Part shown: positions 42,845 through 52,634 of the stretch, in pieces
Layout of the letters: each line of letters begins with the position of its first letter
How positions within the stretch are numbered: the first letter of the stretch is position 1
Assembly: GCF_026011715.1 (NCBI RefSeq)
Contig: NZ_BRVM01000002.1
Coordinates: 124,001 to 188,000, forward strand
Direction: 5' to 3'
From: Cytobacillus sp. NCCP-133
Lineage (GTDB): Bacteria > Bacillota > Bacilli > Bacillales > Cytobacillaceae
Length of the DNA: 64,000 nt
Notes under the pieces: generated by a model
The model's input: the letters and a program-made list of their open reading frames with translations, nothing else
Database searches by the model: none
Told to the model about the DNA's origin: nothing
Made by a program: the position numbers and the translations under genes

Positions 42845-44053
42845 CTATTGTCCTACCTCAACTGAATCTGTGCTTTCTTTAAAACTGTGATAATTTAAAA
42901 CAGCTGCGCCGAGTGTTTTTGCAGCGATTAGCATGGCTTTTTCGTCAATATCAAACTTAGGATGGTGGTGCGGATAGTTCTCATCTGCGTGTTCCGGCTT
43001 GGCACCTGTAAAGAAGAAGGTTCCTTTTGTATGCTGGAGATAATACGCAAAATCCTCCCCCCCCATTTCAGGGTCAGCTTCTTCAATACTATTGATGTCA
43101 TTGATTTTGCCTGCACATTCAACCAGGTATTCTGTTTCTGCTTTATGGTTGACCAATGCAGGATAGCCTCTATGGTAATTGTATTCATAAGAAGAGTCTG
43201 CGGTATAGCAGGTTCCTTTTACAATGCGCTCGATTTCTGCCTCGATATTGGTGCGCACATCTTCATTGAATGTACGTACTGTGCCGATCAATTTAGCTTT
43301 ATCGGAAATCACATTAAAGGCGTTATCAGCCACGAATGAACCGATAGTAACAACAGCGGAGTCAATCGGATTAATCTTTCTGCTGATAATTTGCTGAAGG
43401 TTAACTACAAGCTGTGAGGCTGTTACAATCGCATCCTTTGTTTTATGGGGCTGAGCTCCATGTCCGCCTTTTCCTTGGACTGTAATTTCAAATCTGTCTG
43501 CAGCTGCCATAAATGGTCCCACTCGATATTGAATTTTTCCTGTTGGCTCAGATGCCCATAAGTGAGTTCCGAAAATGGCATCTACTCCATCCAGACATCC
43601 ATCTTCGATCATCGAAATGGCTCCGCCTGGTGCATATTCCTCTGCATGCTGGTGAATCATCACATATGTGCCTTCCAATTCTTCACGCAATTCATGAAGG
43701 GCTTTCGCAAGTATAAGCAAAGTGGCTGTGTGTCCGTCATGTCCACAGGCATGCATGACGCCCGGGACTAAGGACTTGTACGGTACATCCTTCTCATCCT
43801 GGATTGGCAGCGCATCAAAGTCTGCTCTTAATGCGATTGTTTTTCCGGGCTTTTCACCATAAACTTTGGCGACAACACCGTTGCCTCCTACATGGGCCTG
43901 GACTTCTATACCCAAATTCTCATAATAGGTTTTGATATAATGGGCTGTTTTTTCTTCTTTGAAAGATACCTCAGGATGCTGATGAAGATAACGTCGGATT
44001 GATACCATTTCTTCGTAATAGCCTTCAAGTTTGGTGAATAAATTCTCTGACAT
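42845..44053 (-). CDS. yhaA: M20-family amidohydrolase, YhaA-like
   Basis: A 402-residue M20D peptidase/amidohydrolase of the N-acyl amino-acid amidohydrolase type. Metal ligands are in VMHACGHDGHTATLL (about 100), HQHAEEYAPGGA (about 134), THLW (about 161) and the C-terminal GGEDFAYYLQ (about 345). Dimerisation lid present. Matches B. subtilis YhaA at this position. Probable substrates are N-acetylated or aromatic-conjugated amino acids; no direct evidence. Own ATG; no clear terminator seen. Confidence 0.88.
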   Translation of the reverse strand: MSENLFTKLEGYYEEMVSIRRYLHQHPEVSFKEEKTAHYIKTYYENLGIEVQAHVGGNGVVAKVYGEKPGKTIALRADFDALPIQDEKDVPYKSLVPGVMHACGHDGHTATLLILAKALHELREELEGTYVMIHQHAEEYAPGGAISMIEDGCLDGVDAIFGTHLWASEPTGKIQYRVGPFMAAADRFEITVQGKGGHGAQPHKTKDAIVTASQLVVNLQQIISRKINPIDSAVVTIGSFVADNAFNVISDKAKLIGTVRTFNEDVRTNIEAEIERIVKGTCYTADSSYEYNYHRGYPALVNHKAETEYLVECAGKINDINSIEEADPEMGGEDFAYYLQHTKGTFFFTGAKPEHADENYPHHHPKFDIDEKAMLIAAKTLGAAVLNYHSFKESTDSVEVGQ

Positions 44054-44217
44054 GCCATTCTCCCCTAACTAATTTAATTTTTCCATTATTATAACATTCT
44101 TTAATAAGATGAAGAGGGATTTATCCGTTTCTGTAAATTTTACATAAAAAAGGTGGAAAAAGAATGATAATATAGATGGAGGCAGATTGAGGTATATTAT
44201 GGAAGGGGTTAGTGTGA

Positions 44218-44892
44218 TTGGAAATGCGAAAATCTAAGTGGGCATATGTTTTTTTGATTGGATCAGCTGCTATTTTTCTATATTTTTTATTTGCTGTAAA
44301 AAGTGGGGAACAAATAAGCTTTGACCGCTCACTATCAACAGTTTTTACAGGCCTTTTCCCGGAGAGCACTTATCCCTTTTTTGAGTTTATGGATGGCCTG
44401 GGTGGCAAAATTGGCGTGGGAATCGTTACCCTGATTTTTTTGATTATGCTATGGGTTAAGCATGGGAATTATGCGGCCATGGCAGCACTTGTTTTTGCCG
44501 TTGCTATTGGAAATGAGGTAAACAAGTGGCTGAAAAATACAATTGGCAGGGCGCGCCCAGACCAGGAACATTTGGTAAGTGTAGCAAGCCTTAGTTTTCC
44601 AAGCGGCCATGCCATGATTGGCATGATTCTCTATACTTTTATCGCATTTGTAATTATAAATGGGCTAAGGACTTCAAAAGCAAAATGGATTACTGGCGTT
44701 TTGGCGGGGATTTGGATTTTTCTGATGGGAATAAGCCGGATCGTTATGGGGGTACATTATCCTTCTGATGTTGCAGCCGGATTTGCAGCAGGTTTTATTT
44801 GGGTGTTCCTGTCGATTGTCCTTTATGAAGCAGTAAAAGCAAAGACCACTAAGGTAAGCTATAAAAAACACTCTCCCAAAATTAGCCCTTAA
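44218..44892 (+). CDS. PAP2-family membrane phosphatase
   Basis: A 224-residue membrane protein with six helices and the full PAP2 active-site triple: KNTIGRARP (about 102-110), PSGH (about 125-128), SRIVMGVHYPSDV (about 163-175). It likely dephosphorylates undecaprenyl diphosphate, phosphatidylglycerol phosphate or a related lipid phosphate on the outer face of the membrane. The start is TTG at 44218, with AAGGGG 9 nt upstream (an ATG two codons on is 15 nt away). Terminator follows. Confidence 0.88.
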   Translation: MEMRKSKWAYVFLIGSAAIFLYFLFAVKSGEQISFDRSLSTVFTGLFPESTYPFFEFMDGLGGKIGVGIVTLIFLIMLWVKHGNYAAMAALVFAVAIGNEVNKWLKNTIGRARPDQEHLVSVASLSFPSGHAMIGMILYTFIAFVIINGLRTSKAKWITGVLAGIWIFLMGISRIVMGVHYPSDVAAGFAAGFIWVFLSIVLYEAVKAKTTKVSYKKHSPKISP

Positions 44893-44910
44893 AGAAAATG
44901 CATTGCATAC

Positions 44911-44952
44911 AAAAAAGAGGCTACCTCTAAAGCGATAGTCTCTTTTTTTGTG
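44911..44952. terminator. Bidirectional terminator
   Basis: AAAAAGAGGCTA pairs with TAGTCTCTTTTT (one mismatch), with A/T runs on both strands. It ends the PAP2 gene on plus and the permease gene on minus. Confidence 0.85.
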
Positions 44953-44958
44953 CTGAGT

Positions 44959-46365
44959 TTAAATAAGAAACATGGCGATAATGGTTGTAACAATCAAACC
45001 AATTGTGACCGGAAGAAGGTTTCTTCTTGCAAGCTCGAAGGCATCTACATTACAAATGGCAGCGGCAGGAATTAATGCCCATGGAACCAAAGTTCCTCCG
45101 CCAACCCAAATAGCAGCTACCTGGCCAAGAGCAGTCAATGTAGCAGCGCCTGTACCAAGTGCTGCTGAAAATAAATTAGCAATCGAGCCTGCGAGTGAAA
45201 TTCCTGAGAACCCCGATCCATCAAGGCCGGTAATGGCACCTACAGCTGTTAAAGTGATGGCACCGACTTCTTTGCTTAAAGGTACAACGGATGCAAGCCC
45301 GACACCCAGGTCGTTGACAATTCCATGGGAACCCGTTGGCAGGTAGTCTCCAATCATTTTCGTGAATCCAGAATCCCCCAGGTAGAAGAAAGCTGCAATT
45401 GGAATAACTGGGCCAAATACTCTAAAACCAAACTGAAACCCTTCAATTAAATAGCTAGTTGTTTTTTCCAGCCCTTTATTTCGGTGGGCTGCAAGCGTAA
45501 TGATTAGGAGGATAAAAATCGATGTACCGCCTACTAACGCAGTGGCGTCACCGCCTTGTAAATTTAAAATAAACATCGCTGCCACGTCAGCTGCAAACAA
45601 TAGAGGAATCAAAAGGGCAAAAATCCTTTTCTGATTAAGGGAAAGCAAATGAGTATTGCGGCTATCTGCATGAAGCTCGTTTGGCGAATCCTTTGTAATG
45701 CCCGTTGCTGCTGTCAGTTTTCCGTTCTTCATATCCCTTTTAATCAAATAAAAAGCGGTAATAGTGGTGACTGCACCCATCACAATAACAAGCGGGATAC
45801 TCGCTGATATGACATCACCCACTGGCAGTCCAGCTGCATCTGCTGTTAGCTTTGGTGCAGCCTGGATAATGTAGTCGCCTGATAATGCAATTCCGTGTCC
45901 AAATAGGTTCATTGCCATGGCAACGCCAAGAGCAGGCAGTCCTACACGAATCGCTACTGGGAGGAGTACTGCACCCATAAGAGCCACAGCTGGAGATGGC
46001 CAAAAGAACCAGGAAATGACCATCATTAATATCCCGATTGTCCAATAGGCCAGTGCGGGGGTTCTGATAAACCTGGCAAAAGGAGATATCATTACATCAT
46101 TTATACCGGTTGTTGATAGTGTGCGGCTCATTGCCACTATAATTGAAATGACAAGTATAGTAGAAAGAAGCTCGGTAATAGCAAATATAAAACTTGTAAA
46201 AATGCTGCTTACTGACCCGCTTAAGGATCCTGTCGCAGTGAGGGCAATCAAAAAGATCCCTGCTATACAAACAAGTGTTGTATCTCTTCTCATGACCATA
46301 AAGCCGATGATAAAAAGAATAAAAAGTACATATAGCCAATGAATAGCGGTTAATTCTGCGCCCAT
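44959..46365 (-). CDS. Large permease of the ion-transporter superfamily, substrate unknown
   Basis: A 468-residue permease with about 12 hydrophobic helices, two inverted halves, and re-entrant-type Gly/Ser segments (FWPSPAVALMGAVLLPVAIRVGLPALGVAMAMNLFGHGIALSGDY and GLDGSGFSGISLAGSIANLFSAALGTGAATLTALGQVAAIWVGGGTLVPWALIPAAAICNVDAFELARRN, given here by position about 120-165 and 375-440). These features fit the ion-transporter superfamily (dicarboxylate/gluconate/short-chain-acid transporters). It is a monocistronic minus-strand gene between PAP2 and a decayed region. Substrate cannot be deduced. Confidence 0.75.
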   Translation of the reverse strand: MGAELTAIHWLYVLFILFIIGFMVMRRDTTLVCIAGIFLIALTATGSLSGSVSSIFTSFIFAITELLSTILVISIIVAMSRTLSTTGINDVMISPFARFIRTPALAYWTIGILMMVISWFFWPSPAVALMGAVLLPVAIRVGLPALGVAMAMNLFGHGIALSGDYIIQAAPKLTADAAGLPVGDVISASIPLVIVMGAVTTITAFYLIKRDMKNGKLTAATGITKDSPNELHADSRNTHLLSLNQKRIFALLIPLLFAADVAAMFILNLQGGDATALVGGTSIFILLIITLAAHRNKGLEKTTSYLIEGFQFGFRVFGPVIPIAAFFYLGDSGFTKMIGDYLPTGSHGIVNDLGVGLASVVPLSKEVGAITLTAVGAITGLDGSGFSGISLAGSIANLFSAALGTGAATLTALGQVAAIWVGGGTLVPWALIPAAAICNVDAFELARRNLLPVTIGLIVTTIIAMFLI

Positions 46366-46775
46366 CTCAAATCCTCCTTCCGAATTCCTTGGTAGAAGCG
46401 CCCCTCTGGGCGAATCACCCGGTTTGGAATGTAATACAAAATATGATGGAATGGGAAAGTTGTGATAAGTATTGAATCAGACTTAAGACGGAGGAGGAAA
46501 TACTCTGGGAACCGTTTCAGTGAATGGGATGGTTGATAGAATAAAGTTAAAACAGGCTTAAAGGAAATGGTTTAGTCTTTAGAGAATATAAGAATAGGAG
46601 AAAAGAAGGAAGGAAACGCCAATGAGATACAGGTCAGTCAATCAAATACTCCTCACAGTAGGTTTATCGAAAATGGGAGTTCTTCTTCTCCCATAAACAT
46701 CGGTGTCATTTCCTTGGAAATAAAAGAGCTATTTGTCGCATTTTATCCTTTCATTATTTTAATGAGGGGTGCCTA
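46366..46775. other. Intergenic region, no gene seen
   Basis: Upstream of the permease the first 250 bases hold a GCGCCC / GGGCG hairpin near 46398-46413, and the rest holds a hairpin in TGGGAG...CTCCCA near 46676-46694. No coding sequence is supported until the response-regulator remnant at 46776. Confidence 0.4.
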
Positions 46776-46931
46776 TTAAAAGAAAGGCCGGATATCGTCC
46801 TGATGGATCTCCCAATGGAAGACGGGAACGGGATTGAAGCAACAAGGGAGATATTGAATTGCTGCCCCAGCAGCAAGATCCTAAGCAAAATGGGCGTTTC
46901 TGACCGACCCAGGCTGAAGTTATGCCAATAG
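46776..46931 (+). pseudogene. Remnant of a NarL/LuxR-type response regulator
   Basis: One frame reads KERPDIVLMDLPMEDGNGIE, then ATREILNCCPSSKI, then LSKMGVSDRPRLKLCQ and a stop. The first part is a receiver-domain block including the phospho-acceptor Asp (VLMD) and the P-MEDGNGIEA loop. The last part is the C-terminal end of the helix-turn-helix (IL-SKMGVSDR). The 120 or so residues between the two are missing, and no N-terminus or start is present, so this is a decayed gene with an internal deletion. Confidence 0.75.
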
Positions 46932-46957
46932 AAATGGCATTATAATGGCATTATAAA

Positions 46958-47219
46958 GAAACAGGCATAAGATAAGCGCAGGGCGCCTTGACCCCGAGTT
47001 CCTAGGAGCCGCAACTAGACAAACCGAAATGTGGAGGCGACTGCCCAGGGACGACAGGCATAAGACAAGCCCTGTAAGAAGGTGTTCTTCCCTTCTGAAA
47101 GGGATTGGCTTATGACCCCGAGTTCCTAGGAGCCGCAACTAGACAAGCTTGTGACCTCGAGGAGGCAGGCTGCTTGTGCTAGACAGTTCTCTAATTTCAA
47201 AGGGATATAAATTCTGATA
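46958..47219. repeat. Dispersed repeat, long copy (minus orientation)
   Basis: Contains two direct copies of a CCCCGAGTTCCTAGGAGCCG core with CAACTAGACAA after each, separated by AAATGTGGAGGCGACTGCCC-type sequence and GACAGGCATAAGACAAGCCC. The end is CTAGACAGTTCTCTAATTTC then AAAGGGATATAAATTCTGAT. The reverse complement matches 33922-34100, and the end matches 36752-36840. Confidence 0.75.
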
Positions 47220-47225
47220 GCCTAA

Positions 47226-47256
47226 AAAAGGATGAGCATTCGTGCCCATCCTTTTC
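47226..47256 (-). terminator. Terminator after hmoB
   Basis: AAAAGGATGGGCACG (minus) pairs with CGTGC..CATCCTTTT through one bulge; a T-run follows on the minus strand. Confidence 0.82.
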
Positions 47257-47276
47257 AATTTTTATTTTGATACTGC

Positions 47277-47795
<519 letters not shown>

Positions 47796-48057
47796 TCAGT
47801 AACATTATTTTTATCCCATTATAAACATACGGACATCCAGTTCATAATTTTAGTAGGTTTTAGCGTTTAATTCTCTAATTATTTCCCTTATATAGACATT
47901 AAAAAACGTCTATTTTTTGACATTTGGCATTCAAATCTATACAAGAACAGTGAAAAAAGGATATATTCATTAAAGATAGACACTAGCGTGTTTCTAATTT
48001 GGATACATATATATTACAATAATATGCAGACAAGTCTTGAAAGGTGGATAAAATTTA

Positions 48058-49104
48058 ATGACTAAATCATTTAACGATACATTTTTAAGGGCTGCCAGAG
48101 GTGAACAGACTGAACATGTCCCTGTTTGGTATATGCGCCAGGCCGGCCGTTCACAGCCCGAATATAGAGCCATAAAAGAAAAATACTCACTTTTTGAAAT
48201 TACGCATCAGCCGGAGCTATGCGCTTATGTGACAAGGTTGCCGGTTGAACAATATAACAATGATGCAGCGATCCTTTATAAAGATATCATGTCGCCTCTT
48301 CCTGCTATTGGAGTGGATGTGGAAATAAAGTCAGGCATTGGACCTGTCATCTCAAATGCAATCCATTCGCTTGCCGATGTAGAGAAGTTAGGTGAAATAC
48401 ATCCAGAAGAGGACGTTCCATACGTTATGGATACCATTAAACTGCTTACACAGGAGCAGTTAACGGTGCCTTTAATCGGCTTTGCCGGTGCACCATTCAC
48501 TCTTGCCAGCTATATGATCGAGGGCGGGCCATCAAAAAATTATAATAAAACAAAAGCATTTATGTATGCAGAATCAAAAGCTTGGTTTGCATTAATGGAT
48601 AAGCTTGGTGAAATGACCATTACTTATGTGAAATCCCAGATCAAAGCAGGTGCGAAAGCAATTCAAATTTTTGATTCCTGGGTTGGTGCATTGAATGTCG
48701 AAGATTACCGTTACTTCATTAAACCAGTGATGAATCACATTTTTTCTTCCCTAAAAGAAGAACATGTACCGCTTATCATGTTTGGTGTCGGAGCAAGCCA
48801 TTTGGCAATGGAATGGCAAGAGCTGCCTCTTGATGTAGTGGGGCTTGACTGGAGACTTCCAATCGGGGAAGCAAGAGCGAAGGGCATAACTAAAACAGTA
48901 CAAGGGAATCTTGATCCGGCTATTCTCCTTGCTCCTTGGGAGGTTATCGAGGAAAAAGCAAAGGCAATTCTGGACCAGGGCATGGCCCAGCCAGGTTATA
49001 TTTTTAATCTTGGGCATGGAGTTTTCCCTGAAGTGAATCCTGACACGCTAAAAAGGTTAACAGCTTTTATTCATGAGTATTCAGCTTCAAAACTGAACAA
49101 TTAG
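48058..49104 (+). CDS. hemE: Uroporphyrinogen decarboxylase HemE
   Basis: A 348-residue enzyme that removes the four acetate carboxyls of uroporphyrinogen III to give coproporphyrinogen III. Signature motifs: [16 protein letters not shown] (about 21-36, with the catalytic Arg pair), [17 protein letters not shown] (about 140-156), and [10 protein letters not shown] (about 203). Full length. Start ATG at 48058 has AAAGGTGG upstream, at a slightly long 10-12-nt spacing. First of hemE-hemH-hemY; a repeat (49151-49284) lies before hemH. Confidence 0.95.
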   Translation: MTKSFNDTFLRAARGEQTEHVPVWYMRQAGRSQPEYRAIKEKYSLFEITHQPELCAYVTRLPVEQYNNDAAILYKDIMSPLPAIGVDVEIKSGIGPVISNAIHSLADVEKLGEIHPEEDVPYVMDTIKLLTQEQLTVPLIGFAGAPFTLASYMIEGGPSKNYNKTKAFMYAESKAWFALMDKLGEMTITYVKSQIKAGAKAIQIFDSWVGALNVEDYRYFIKPVMNHIFSSLKEEHVPLIMFGVGASHLAMEWQELPLDVVGLDWRLPIGEARAKGITKTVQGNLDPAILLAPWEVIEEKAKAILDQGMAQPGYIFNLGHGVFPEVNPDTLKRLTAFIHEYSASKLNN

Positions 49105-49150
49105 TCCATTGCTGTTTTCTTAAAGTTTGTTGCAACCAAGTTCAACAAAT

Positions 49151-49284
49151 GAGTTGATTGGAGCGGAGGGCATTTGACTCCTGCGGGAGGAGATGGAGTG
49201 GGAGACCCCACAGGCGAAGCCGAGGAGGCTCTCATTCCTTCCCTCGGAAAGCAAATGCCCGCAGCGGAAATCAGCGGACAGAGT
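49151..49284. repeat. Dispersed Bacillaceae intergenic repeat, well-preserved copy
   Basis: Begins GAGTTGATTGGAGCGGAGGG, contains GACTCCTGCGGGAGG, GAGACCCCACAGGCG and CCGAGGAGGCTC, and ends GCGGAAATCAGCGGACAGAG. The same edges occur in the copy at 24785-24983. It sits between hemE and hemH within what is an operon in B. subtilis. The remaining 170 bases before hemH hold no gene. Confidence 0.8.
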
Positions 49285-49455
49285 TTATTAGTAAAACAAC
49301 ATTCTTTGAGAAAGTGCCTATAATTAAAAGCCGCTCTTTTTTGCCAGCAGATATTCCATGCTTTTTTGCGCACTTCATAAGCATTAGTGTTGGTAATCCG
49401 GTTATTTTTTGGCACAATAAGGGACTAGAGAAAGAAAATAATTGAGGTGGATAAC

Positions 49456-50403
49456 ATGGGTAAAAAGACGATGGGATTGCTTGTAATGGCTTATGGCACT
49501 CCTTATAAGGAAGAAGACCTTGAACGTTATTATACACATATCAGAAGAGGAAGAAGACCTTCTGAGGAAATGCTTGAAGATTTAAGAAGCAGATATAAAG
49601 CAATAGGCGGAATCTCACCCCTTGCAGATATTACGACAAATCAGGCTAAAAAGCTTGAGCAGCATTTGAATGAAATTCAAGATGAGTATGAATTCAAAAT
49701 GTATTTAGGTCTCAAACATATTGAGCCGTTTGTTGAAGATGCAGTCAAGCAAATGCACGAAGATGGAATTGAAGAGGCTATCAGCATTGTTCTGGCTCCC
49801 CATTTTTCCACATTCAGCGTGAAGTCCTATAACGGGAGGGCAAAGGAGGAAGCCGAAAAGCTGGGCGGACCAGTTATTAACTCTGTAGAAAGCTGGTATA
49901 AAGAGCCTAAATTCATTAAATATTGGGCTGATCGGGTTAAAGAAACGATTGATCGGATGACATGGGAAGAAAAAGATTCTGCCGTTTTAATCGTTTCCGC
50001 TCACAGCTTGCCGGAAAAGATTCTGCAAGCTGGAGATCCATATCCTCAGCAGCTGCAAGAAACAGCTGATTTAATTGCAGAACAGGCAGGAGTCAGCGAT
50101 TATGCTGTAGGGTGGCAAAGTGCAGGAAATACGCCTGAACCATGGCTTGGCCCTGATGTTCAGGATCTTACCAGAGAACTTTTTGAAAAGAAAGGTTATA
50201 ATGCCTTTATTTATACTCCTGTCGGTTTTGTGTCTGATCATCTGGAAGTGCTATATGACAATGATTATGAATGCAAGGTTGTCACAGATGAACTGGGTTC
50301 AACCTATTACCGCCCGGAAATGCCAAATTCCAAGCCTGAATTTATTGAGGCCATGTCTGATGCCATTTTTAAGTTGCTGAAAGGGAGCAAAAAAAATAAG
50401 TAA
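49456..50403 (+). CDS. hemH: Coproporphyrin ferrochelatase HemH (CpfC)
   Basis: A 315-residue ferrochelatase that inserts Fe2+ into coproporphyrin III in the Gram-positive heme pathway, in the cytosol. B. subtilis-type sequence: [57 protein letters not shown] (catalytic His), [27 protein letters not shown], and [23 protein letters not shown] at 49456 is chosen because TTGAGGTGG is right before it; the in-frame GTG at 49447 overlaps that site. Second gene of hemEHY. Confidence 0.95.
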   Translation: MGKKTMGLLVMAYGTPYKEEDLERYYTHIRRGRRPSEEMLEDLRSRYKAIGGISPLADITTNQAKKLEQHLNEIQDEYEFKMYLGLKHIEPFVEDAVKQMHEDGIEEAISIVLAPHFSTFSVKSYNGRAKEEAEKLGGPVINSVESWYKEPKFIKYWADRVKETIDRMTWEEKDSAVLIVSAHSLPEKILQAGDPYPQQLQETADLIAEQAGVSDYAVGWQSAGNTPEPWLGPDVQDLTRELFEKKGYNAFIYTPVGFVSDHLEVLYDNDYECKVVTDELGSTYYRPEMPNSKPEFIEAMSDAIFKLLKGSKKNK

Positions 50404-50418
50404 AGAAGGCGATTTACT

Positions 50419-51858
50419 ATGCAGGAAGAGAGACGGAAGGTTGTAATTATCGGAGGGGGAATCACTGGCCTTGCTGCAGCCTATTATTTGCAGAAGGAAG
50501 CCGAGGAAAAAGGATTGCATTTGGATGTAAAGCTGGTGGAAGCGTCACATCGACTGGGCGGTAAAATCCAAACGATCAAAAGAGATGGCTTCGTCATTGA
50601 AAAAGGCCCTGATTCATTTTTGGCCCGAAAACAAAGTGCGTCCCGGCTTGTCAGAGAAGTTGGCATGGAAAAAGAGCTTATCAGCAATACTTCAGGAAAG
50701 TCCTATGTACTTGTTAGGCAGAAGCTTTATCCAATGCCAGGCGGATCGATTATGGGGATTCCAACTCAAATCGCTCCTTTTATTACAACCGGATTATTCT
50801 CGCCTGCAGCGAAGGCAAGAGCAGCTGCTGACTTTGTGCTGCCTCGATCCAATCCTGCGCATGATCAGTCACTTGGTGAATTCTTTCGCAGAAGGCTGGG
50901 GGACGAGGTTGTTGAAAACTTGATTGAACCGCTTCTCTCCGGCATTTATGCAGGAGATATCGATCAATTAAGCTTAATGGCAACATTCCCGCAATTTTTC
51001 CAGGTGGAGCAGAAGTATAGAAGCTTAATTATGGGAATGAAGAAGTCCACTGGTTCACAGCCAATAGAGTCAGGACATTCCAAGAAAAAAGAGGGGATGT
51101 TTTTAACAATTAAGTCTGGGCTCCAATCGCTTGTCGATGCAGTTGAAAGCAAGCTTGAGCCTGGATCTGTTCTTAAAGGGCACCGAGTAGTATCTATTAG
51201 CAAAAACGGCCGCGTCTATACCATCAATATGAATGGGAGAAAAGAGCTGCAGGCAGATAGTATCGTGATGGCAGCTCCTCACCACACGGTAAATTCAATT
51301 TTTACCGATTGGGGGCTATTTGGAGAATTTAAGGGAATGCCTTCCACCTCTGTGGCAACTGTAGCTCTTGCTTTCCCAGAAGAAGCAATTGAGAATGATA
51401 TTGACGGTACAGGATTTGTCGTTTCGAGGAATAGTGATTACACGATTACAGCATGTACATGGACCCATAAGAAATGGCCTCACTCCACTCCTAAAGGAAA
51501 AGCGCTTCTTCGCTGTTATGTAGGAAGAGCAGGGGATGAAGCCGTTGTAGATTTATCTGATGATCAAATGATCAAGATTGTGCTTGATGATTTGAACAAA
51601 ACCATGAATATCACGGCTAATCCTGACTTTGCTTACATAACAAGATGGAAGGATTCTATGCCCCAATACACAGTTGGGCACAAAGAACGGATTGAAAGGG
51701 CTAAAAAACAGGCTAAAGAAAATCTGCCCGGGTTCTTTTTGGCCGGCAGCTCCTTTGAAGGCTTAGGAGTTCCCGACTGTATTGATCAGGGAGAAAAAGC
51801 GGTCCAAAGTGTTTTAAGTTATTTGTATAGCAATAAGAAAGAAGCTGTCCCATCGTGA
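50419..51858 (+). CDS. hemY: Coproporphyrinogen III oxidase HemY (CgoX)
   Basis: A 479-residue FAD enzyme that oxidises coproporphyrinogen III to coproporphyrin III (the Gram-positive route). N-terminal dinucleotide fold IIGGGITGLAAAYYLQKEAE (residues 9-28), FVIEKGPDSFLARK, FEGLGVPDCIDQGEKA near the C-terminus. It starts 15 bases after the hemH stop with AAGAAGG upstream. The third enzyme, HemQ, is not in this window. A terminator overlaps the last codons. Confidence 0.95.
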   Translation: MQEERRKVVIIGGGITGLAAAYYLQKEAEEKGLHLDVKLVEASHRLGGKIQTIKRDGFVIEKGPDSFLARKQSASRLVREVGMEKELISNTSGKSYVLVRQKLYPMPGGSIMGIPTQIAPFITTGLFSPAAKARAAADFVLPRSNPAHDQSLGEFFRRRLGDEVVENLIEPLLSGIYAGDIDQLSLMATFPQFFQVEQKYRSLIMGMKKSTGSQPIESGHSKKKEGMFLTIKSGLQSLVDAVESKLEPGSVLKGHRVVSISKNGRVYTINMNGRKELQADSIVMAAPHHTVNSIFTDWGLFGEFKGMPSTSVATVALAFPEEAIENDIDGTGFVVSRNSDYTITACTWTHKKWPHSTPKGKALLRCYVGRAGDEAVVDLSDDQMIKIVLDDLNKTMNITANPDFAYITRWKDSMPQYTVGHKERIERAKKQAKENLPGFFLAGSSFEGLGVPDCIDQGEKAVQSVLSYLYSNKKEAVPS

Positions 51859-51872
51859 CAGCTTCTTTCTTG
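51835..51872 (+). terminator. Terminator after hemY
   Basis: AAGAAAGAAGCTGTC pairs with GACAGCTTCTTTCTT, overlapping the hemY stop codon. Confidence 0.88.
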
Positions 51873-51937
51873 TATGGTTGCCTCTATTTTCAATTGCTTT
51901 TTTGGAAAAGATATGATAAATTACTTTTTGTACAAAT

Positions 51938-51960
51938 TGACCGGAAATCTCATTCGGTCA
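51938..51960. promoter_or_regulatory. Operator-like palindrome upstream of yhgD
   Basis: TGACCG (51938-51943) and CGGTCA (51955-51960), an inverted repeat of total 23 bp, ending about 20 bp before the yhgD start. The same TGACC...RGTCA spacing recurs before yhgE. Confidence 0.65.
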
Positions 51961-51980
51961 TAATGATGTGAGGTGAAGAA

Positions 51981-52553
51981 ATGTCATTCGATCGGAAACA
52001 GCAAATTTTAGAAGCAGCCACGAAATCTTTTTCTTTGTTCGGTTATAAGGCAACAACCATGGAGCAGGTTGCAAAGCTATCGAATGTAGGAAAAGGTACG
52101 ATTTATACTTTTTTCAAAAACAAAGAAGAGCTTTTCGATGAAATAATTCGTTCACTTATTGCAGAGATGAAGGCTGCTGCAGATGAAGCAATTGACCCTT
52201 CTCTTTCTTTTTACGAAAATGTTCATCGCGGTTTATATAAAATACTGGAGTTTCGCCTTAAACATCAGCTTACCATTAAGCTTTTCCAGGAAGAAAAAGA
52301 AATGGGAACACCTGCTGTAATGGAAGTCATTGGCCAGTTGGAGGATGCCATTTTAAATTACCTCAAGGATAAAGTGTCCCTGGCTATCGAAAAAGGTGTA
52401 ATTCGGGAATGTGATCCGGAACTGACTGCGTTTGTCATGCTTAAAGTTTATATTGCCTTAATTTTTGATTGGGAGCAGCATCATGAACCTTTGGAGAAGG
52501 AAAAGATAGCGATGCTATTTGAACAATATATTATGAAGGGATTATCTCTTTAG
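51981..52553 (+). CDS. yhgD: TetR-family regulator YhgD
   Basis: A 190-residue TetR repressor. N-terminal HTH is KQQILEAATKSFSLFGYKATTMEQVAKLSNVGKGTIYTFFKNKEELFDEII (about 6-56); the C-terminal ligand domain is unassigned. It lies just before yhgE, as in B. subtilis. A 23-bp palindrome upstream and a matching one before yhgE suggest autoregulation and control of yhgE. AGGTGAAG lies before the ATG. Confidence 0.9.
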   Translation: MSFDRKQQILEAATKSFSLFGYKATTMEQVAKLSNVGKGTIYTFFKNKEELFDEIIRSLIAEMKAAADEAIDPSLSFYENVHRGLYKILEFRLKHQLTIKLFQEEKEMGTPAVMEVIGQLEDAILNYLKDKVSLAIEKGVIRECDPELTAFVMLKVYIALIFDWEQHHEPLEKEKIAMLFEQYIMKGLSL

Positions 52554-52578
52554 ATAGTCCTATATTTTTTTAAAATAT

Positions 52579-52601
52579 TGACCAAATGAATGTTTTAGTC
52601 A
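52579..52601. promoter_or_regulatory. Operator-like palindrome upstream of yhgE
   Basis: TGACC (52579-52583) and AGTCA (52597-52601) form an inverted repeat of total 23 bp, the same size and edges as the one before yhgD. It lies between yhgD and yhgE, 34 bases before the yhgE start. Confidence 0.55.
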
Positions 52602-52634
52602 ATTAGTTATTTCAAGGTATGGGAGGATATTAAA

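Noticed and set aside
46920-47138. A 72-codon minus-strand frame in the long repeat copy
   Set aside because: It begins inside the repeat in the same module as the 34066 frame, which explains the open frame without coding.
49101-49537. Two overlapping minus-strand frames and one plus-strand frame between hemE and hemH
   Set aside because: They run through the dispersed repeat and into hemH antisense, with no ribosome-binding site.
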